Shown in pieces: positions 61,701 to 64,000 of a stretch of DNA of 64,000 bases. This DNA comes from Chloroflexota bacterium (GTDB lineage: Bacteria; Chloroflexota; Chloroflexia; Chloroflexales; Herpetosiphonaceae). The number at the start of each line of letters is the position of its first letter. Positions within the stretch are counted from its first letter, which is position 1. Made by a program: the position numbers and the translations under genes. The notes under the pieces were generated by a model. It was not told where the DNA came from, did not search any database, and worked only from the letters and a program-made list of their open reading frames with translations. The stretch is taken from contig JAIUOC010000007.1 in the NCBI GenBank assembly GCA_020161265.1, positions 186,001-250,000 of the forward strand, read 5' to 3'.

Positions 61701-64000
61701 TTTGGCGGGGCAGGCGCGATCGAAGTCCAAAGTCCAACCGCTGTTTCCGCACTCACCAGCACATTCACCCTGATGGGCTGGATCAATCCTGACGATGTTG
61801 CAGGCTTCCAGCAGCTAATCGCCAGCGGCACAGATGCCACGAGCAACAATGGGTTTAGCCTTGAGTTGAACGACGACCTGTTGCAGTTCCGTACCTTGGG
61901 GGTCAAAACCTACGCCAGCACTGCCAGTGTGCGAGCCGAAGTTTGGCAGCATGTGGCCTTGGTCTTTGATAGCAACTACGATGCCTTATTCTATGTCAAC
62001 GGCACCTTGCAACAAACGATCGACGGCTCTGCGGTCGCCAAAGCCAATACCGACGATCCAACTTATATCGGTGGCAGCGCCAGCCCAATTGGTGTATTGC
62101 AAGGCTTTTTCCGTGGCCAACTCGATCAGCTAGCAATTTACGATCGCCAAATGACCACCGGCGAAATCTATAGCATTTATTTGCGCGATTTACGCTGGTA
62201 TAGCGCTCGGAGCACCGTTGAACTTCAGATTGATACCGATGCACCAGCGATCACGTTGCTTAGCACTGCCGATTATCTGGCAAATCAACCAACAACCTTG
62301 GTGGTATCGACGATCGATGCTACTTCCGGCGTGCGCTTGCTTGATGTTGGCCTAAAACGGCCTAACGCTAGCAGCTATACTTGGTCGAGCGCTGGCCTGT
62401 GTGCCGAATCGCTCAGCGTCGCGAGCAATGCAGCTTGGTGCTACAGCTTTGATCCAACGAGTTTGGGCGGGGCTGGCAACTATAGTTTGCAATTCCGCGC
62501 TGTCGATGCAGTTGGCAACCAAACAATCTCATCCGTCTATACAATTAATATCGATACGACGGCCCCAACTGTCGCCAGCAATTATAGCGAAACTTGGCAA
62601 CAACTCAGTGCCAGCAGCACCGATGAGCTTGCTTGGACGGTGGCGCTCAACGGAACCGTCAGTGATACGGGTAGCGGCATCGATCCAAGCTCGGTTCAAC
62701 TAAGCTTGCTCGATAGCAGCGGAGCCTTGGCTGGGCTTGATCAGGCTCAGACTGCCACAGTCAGCGGCAATACCTGGAGCCTCAATTATGGCTTTGCCAA
62801 CAAACGTCCAGCTGGTCGCTATAACCTGAGCCTCAGCGCTACCGACATGGTTGGCAACAATTGGTCGGGAATTGTTGGCAGCATCGTGCTTGATGGGCGT
62901 GCGCCCAGCATGCAGCTTGAGCCAAGCCTGCTTACATCACGGATTATCAGCACAACTCCTAATCTGAATGGCTTGGTGGTTGAACAACCAGCTTGGGGCG
63001 GCGAAGTCGCGGCCTTCCACTTTGCCGAGGCCAGTGGCGCAACCAGCTTTAGCGATTACTCGGATACCAAGCTGATAGCTACATGTAGCGCAAATGCCTG
63101 CCCAAGCGGCGTGAGTGGTCTCTTTGGCCGAGCGCTCAACTTCGATGGCAACAACGATAGTTTGACGATTGCCAGCACCACAACCCTTGATTTGAGTGTG
63201 GCAAGTTTCAGCGCGTGGGTCAAACCAAGTTGGGTTTCAGGCACGTTGGGCTATGCGCCAACGATTTTGGCCCAAAGCGCGGGCAGTAATAGCAATTGGC
63301 GCTGGCAGATGAGCGCCGATTACCGCAGCATGCAATTAACCAATGGCAGCTCAACCACCAGCTTGCCACTCATCTTGGCCGCCAATCAATGGTCGCACGT
63401 GGCCTTGGTGCAAGCAGGCGATCGCTGGACTGGCTATCTGAATGGGGTGGCAATTGGCACGGTCGAGCAAGCGTTTGGCTCAAGCACTGGCTTGCCGCTG
63501 CACATCGGTTCAAATGGCACAAGCCAGTTTTGGGCAGGCCAACTTGATCAGATTACGATCTACGAACGCGATTTATCGGCGGCTGAAGTCTATGCCTTAG
63601 CACAAAGTAAGGTCGCAGGGGTGAGCAAGGCCCAAGTTTGGCTGGCTCCCGACGAAACGATGCTCCCAGCTAGCCCACTGATCAGCTACGATTTTGCTGA
63701 AGTGCGCGGGGCAACCAGTTTCGCCGATGCTAGCGGCAATGGCCATGCAGCAACCTGTAGCAACTGCCCAACTGCCACCAATGGCTGGACTGATGCTGAG
63801 GCACTGAGCTTTGATGGAGTTAACGATGGCCTGAGCGCCACGATTACCAGCAATTTGAGCTTGGCAAACTTTACTCAAGCTGTCTGGATCTATTCAACCG
63901 CAACCGATAATGGCTATCATTCAGTGATGGGCTATCAGCCAGGATCGTTCAATCAGCGCCGCCCACCAAGCATCTATATTACCCAGAAAACGCGGATTCA
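52755..64000 (+). CDS. Giant LamG-repeat surface protein, C-terminus off the window
   Basis: One frame from ATG 52755 (GGAGG 5 bases upstream) stays open to the window edge: at least 3748 residues. Residues 1-30 are a signal/anchor; ~35-290 an all-beta LolA-like domain; two spans lie at ~296-345. Thrombospondin-3-like calcium repeats (DTDGDGLTDYDE type) occur at ~430-580 and ~1515-1630. An unexpected hydrophobic block with about five or six spans is at ~1128-1305. From ~1655 on come LamG/concanavalin-like modules at about 1659-1863, 1912-2103, 2108-2333, 2337-2527, 2607-2825, 2970-3145, 3418-3615 and a cut one from 3640. Two Ig-like domains lie near 3160-3410 (NIDTTAPTVAS). Most modules carry a Cys pair C-x3/6-CP. 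It is probably a surface adhesin or prey-contact protein; no catalytic motif is seen. Confidence 0.85.
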   Translation, partial: MHIRSSRSLIVRATWLALLALLLSPFLLGWLDQAATPQTAIERAWELAGASGSYRYQANIEQTTYPVAAITSAGREPQLDRLALEGQVDATTNYLEMQLWNSADRNPAKAHSLRLLDGKVEQRQGLGPWQAGDLQDLNGIAPSGNLLSFLIGADDVQLLDQATRSFDTAAGAALDLTLTYEHYGFKLDGTALAEKLGPMLEAQIRASRNVPAHVVLDAGRAYRDMQGHGEIWIDQTGLPRRIALTLEFPAQQGQGRSTAMIVGDYSGFDQSRLALATTPFSADPINWLSFRLTEQLPALRLLVLQIVSIWLVLALIGWWMRRLHNRKIHAFTVALVIISLLTMPLFRADLTAAFAAEQQTEQAEYDQQRAQHEALSEAVAAQQTSNWNPHQNPRSTQPQAALPDADLTALLQARPELALPSMLASSDTTDTDGDGLTDYDEAIWGACPSASSSSDDCIGVADSTDSDGDGLSDGIEVNQLGTLPDEADSDGDLIDDQLEVAGFSFGGTQWYLDPYASDSNSDGLTDGMECQVWVEISSDYDPSAACPDTDADGTPDVFDLDNDNDGVNDAVDNSPNGVIAQTFNGDTPLELSINQLETDKPIYVDFQITPTNADHLDYFGTVLDWPTGDSAGQIQRHLETNFANTENLTLRSSDTNAANGDIRLVPMLQIRMPYTSGHYANLPVNASYSGIDRSLDVAVDSWLNSSTIERYDLSVYDSNSGDGELLAYLPISYVSDESDGGVVGFAARMFYQPSQGSNGLATWGAAHEIRLVWLVEMLTDSCTDDTDLSTCEDSYAIIQTYYDEWKLAGLTVTEEHGTDTAIVYENPTEDTNLALDSDLWVASWNMSNSFLRGRDCSSINGSGTCTSNGSRDVTISNLASSIDGWAGGAANHGLAVQSFSYSHNDDYVEDLTITRTAELLDSVFTPYANQTNPTLLFASEHRSRSVNVDDTTITSAAVSLDFDADTVPLVTAASMSWAPYQYTNGVWGNYDPEQYLLLLNTLLTSDEFFQGDGSSTSLDEISGKQIWGQSYYAALLQGLSESIESDGDLLWTQSTEVPESAYTPAWPSSTPKGFTFIGSAYLNTIIESVSKFAKYKSMSYSGYSFWSVINHAYKKGFTQYTFSFERLLQNKKSMALHGLIGITTIGLAVGATLFAVGYLTGDDTTFQAGIYILNAATIVGVGLYIANMMHKFYTLYQSGMGVTAILKSTTMANFKAVGKLGLVLGAIVPWIIFLSTSSGVLWKMITTGEGGSIALTVYVAYTLASTIITVLMFALEFVPGIGQVFSFLFLMVYFVDGILAIFGVRTVQDRMTEAIAKLLYDVDIIIKNMDSSDRLAIDIVDRSLAEPEDGFVVSNSITYTMLVTNTLLYGTQYSASDANKASFLYTLDDEPVDYHDQISKGDMRGDWDAIGGRKIRLSRTIVSVDALDLDRVGTGINRSFDGLLYLNEAYQLPYTGCWLDAFSCSTETFGGSSELNIGASETLDILPATLSEFYAMEWNDRGQLSFPSQRDHDGDGLFSVEAGGVDPDDLTRDADQDLLLDTYELAQGTDPEAIDTDGDGLDDARELSLGTNPLLNDSDGDGLDDGTESTTGWLISYSDDAGNRSYTRVWSNPNVGDIDDDGLNDLQEFVYGFNPWVATDASLIDNLVQFAAMDVSERDAAAVLLRFEESADASVFANSASTNNFSCASTPTCPIAAQTGRYGNAATFDGLNDYLQTSVSLAPTAYTQAVWVYPTSTDSNFHGIVGYDGGILAQRAPSIYMFQAGRVQIGFGDGTNWNSLSTSGVVLSSNTWSHIATTFDGTTMRLYINGVEQANSAAAAGKVPYPISTLRVGRIDNYFKGSIDELSLFDRALSASEVVALKDGRYNPNDLVVQPGAALSYSTSVTNTLAAQGIHGNLLGTTSASDPIVAQPKIALRFEESDRKSGFSPASGESEAATCVGASCPASDLVSGTDRSVAFDGVDDQLAIGTLAYENAFQASTFSFKVKLNALPSAGKTMSLIATESTQAYGLNVSVNSSGKLVVGLNDVSPTLTGGITIATNTWITITINVNDKQLRVYQNGTLDSGLNNNVRLRLVVGAGMLGNSIDGASPLHGNLNDISIINNNAETVFALGFDEHNTSSSRTSFANTASGGSIVSCASTATCPGLTAGATNEGLLFDGSDDYLPLPAAVSSAAGASGSFSFKLKLSALPTSGSYYYLLDNACSSSAGAGYCLRAYIDSAGLVTLGLINRTSSSVAFGPFSTTAAGGFSGKLGSWVTVTISWSLAAAAGSTSNFSIATTHNGSTTTATSSGTSTYWPLITTDSNARFGRRVGGSLALKGALDDLVATSYNLSFDQPSFNVEQINRVNDGRVAACAAFYNCPTSSSAGKFGAALSFDGNDDYLLLDHTVADDFTIAFWMQSSQTTGSASAWWQGNGLIDGEVAGNANDFGISLGDGGKVLFGVGNPAASDTTLKGGSVADGAWHHVVATRVKQTGAMRLYVDGVLVASGTGNTASLSAPPYLRIGMIQTGYNAYAGLLDEIVIVPAAVDLAGAQLLMQTTYPIIDIAEAVTTFQLNALSASSISAIANVSSNAVTSRHSFTQEVEAAIDLQSAIDYPVTDSNAASLPILLPFEEVPGETNFSNYGTVTGYSQNNEMKSPTCYTSIGCPTAGLPGVDGRAAYFNGSGDWLSCTYSGVLGLPCAWNEVNIRTVAAWVKADRGTIADFRGSIGANGIELDFNSFKVTINSTTYRIAIDLPENEWVHVAATVDMTSRIAKVYVNGALYGSTSLGSTGTYSGSFPSIGANRAGTFGNLGADGDFFHGSMDDLRGYTVTLSASQIKQLYSESAPAMAFTFDADASSASTVIDTSANRYAGVLRGSVCNTVTLNSADFGNFGADGINIRLESTDQLILSMPLITTALHQLNLSVPICGIDSLIFEQIASNGTTSSYGAVSLNAANSGTTTDVNVGLYPFDHIVLNYSYATPTSSSAPSLTDGKIGQNMTFGGAGAIEVQSPTAVSALTSTFTLMGWINPDDVAGFQQLIASGTDATSNNGFSLELNDDLLQFRTLGVKTYASTASVRAEVWQHVALVFDSNYDALFYVNGTLQQTIDGSAVAKANTDDPTYIGGSASPIGVLQGFFRGQLDQLAIYDRQMTTGEIYSIYLRDLRWYSARSTVELQIDTDAPAITLLSTADYLANQPTTLVVSTIDATSGVRLLDVGLKRPNASSYTWSSAGLCAESLSVASNAAWCYSFDPTSLGGAGNYSLQFRAVDAVGNQTISSVYTINIDTTAPTVASNYSETWQQLSASSTDELAWTVALNGTVSDTGSGIDPSSVQLSLLDSSGALAGLDQAQTATVSGNTWSLNYGFANKRPAGRYNLSLSATDMVGNNWSGIVGSIVLDGRAPSMQLEPSLLTSRIISTTPNLNGLVVEQPAWGGEVAAFHFAEASGATSFSDYSDTKLIATCSANACPSGVSGLFGRALNFDGNNDSLTIASTTTLDLSVASFSAWVKPSWVSGTLGYAPTILAQSAGSNSNWRWQMSADYRSMQLTNGSSTTSLPLILAANQWSHVALVQAGDRWTGYLNGVAIGTVEQAFGSSTGLPLHIGSNGTSQFWAGQLDQITIYERDLSAAEVYALAQSKVAGVSKAQVWLAPDETMLPASPLISYDFAEVRGATSFADASGNGHAATCSNCPTATNGWTDAEALSFDGVNDGLSATITSNLSLANFTQAVWIYSTATDNGYHSVMGYQPGSFNQRRPPSIYITQKTRI

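Noticed and set aside
53738-63878. Numerous minus-strand frames opposite the giant LamG gene
   Set aside because: All are shadows; the + strand frame was checked at 54042, 57420, 59097 and 63840 and stays in register with calcium-repeat and LamG motifs.

Overview
The window looks like chromosomal DNA of a filamentous gliding Chloroflexota close to Herpetosiphon. This is inferred from the mid-50s GC coding style, proline/threonine-rich surface tails, a GH18 chitinase, RsbR-like STAS proteins, a very large LamG protein and abundant GC-rich palindromic intergenic repeats. No rRNA, tRNA, transposase or CRISPR array was seen. About 31 protein genes are supported; the first and last run off the window edges.

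Region 1 (1-17.1 kb) is a defence island with two divergent arms around a shared promoter region near 6.6 kb. Leftward lie a DrmD-type SNF2 helicase and a large N6-adenine DNA methylase (DrmMI-like, C-terminus off the left edge). Rightward lie a McrB-like AAA+ GTPase/ATPase, a McrC-like PD-(D/E)xK nuclease that also ends in a HEPN-like domain, and a 1695-residue DEAD/DEAH helicase with a C-terminal DUF1998-type cysteine cluster, resembling DrmA and DrmB joined. This mix of class 1 DISARM and McrBC parts is the strongest candidate here for an undescribed or little-described system. The methylase specificity end has a sharply different base composition, and a 13-copy heptanucleotide array lies between the two leftward genes. 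A ribbon-helix-helix regulator with a clear promoter/operator follows the island.

Region 2 (17.7-30.1 kb) is housekeeping and accessory: ammonium transporter with a 26-residue membrane peptide gene, tRNA-dihydrouridine synthase, sugar/maltose-type acetyltransferase, FAD monooxygenase, PRC-barrel protein, secreted chitinase, an ECF sigma/anti-sigma pair whose anti-sigma has a long cysteine-paired Pro/Thr tail, a peroxiredoxin-like protein and a PAS-AraC regulator.

Region 3 (30.5-36.5 kb) is a six-gene, translationally coupled operon covering the whole trans-4-hydroxy-L-proline to 2-oxoglutarate route: epimerase, three-subunit D-hydroxyproline dehydrogenase, deaminase and 2-oxoglutarate semialdehyde dehydrogenase. 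It would let a predator use collagen-type imino acids. Two near-identical 105-bp structured repeats lie directly upstream.

Region 4 (36.8-52.5 kb) holds a membrane protein, an AAA+ ATPase plus CpaF pair, a lipoprotein, GNAT and YciI proteins, an isoaspartyl peptidase/asparaginase, a methyltransferase, two tandem PAS-STAS proteins, a receiver-HTH-membrane fusion, dCTP deaminase interrupted by an HNH-bearing intein, holo-ACP synthase, and a NarL-type two-component system.

Region 5 (52.75 kb to the edge) is one uninterrupted reading frame of at least 3748 codons for a giant surface protein with calcium-binding repeats, an internal polytopic membrane segment and at least eight LamG modules. It is divergent from the two-component system, with helically phased TGTCA/TGACA sites between them.
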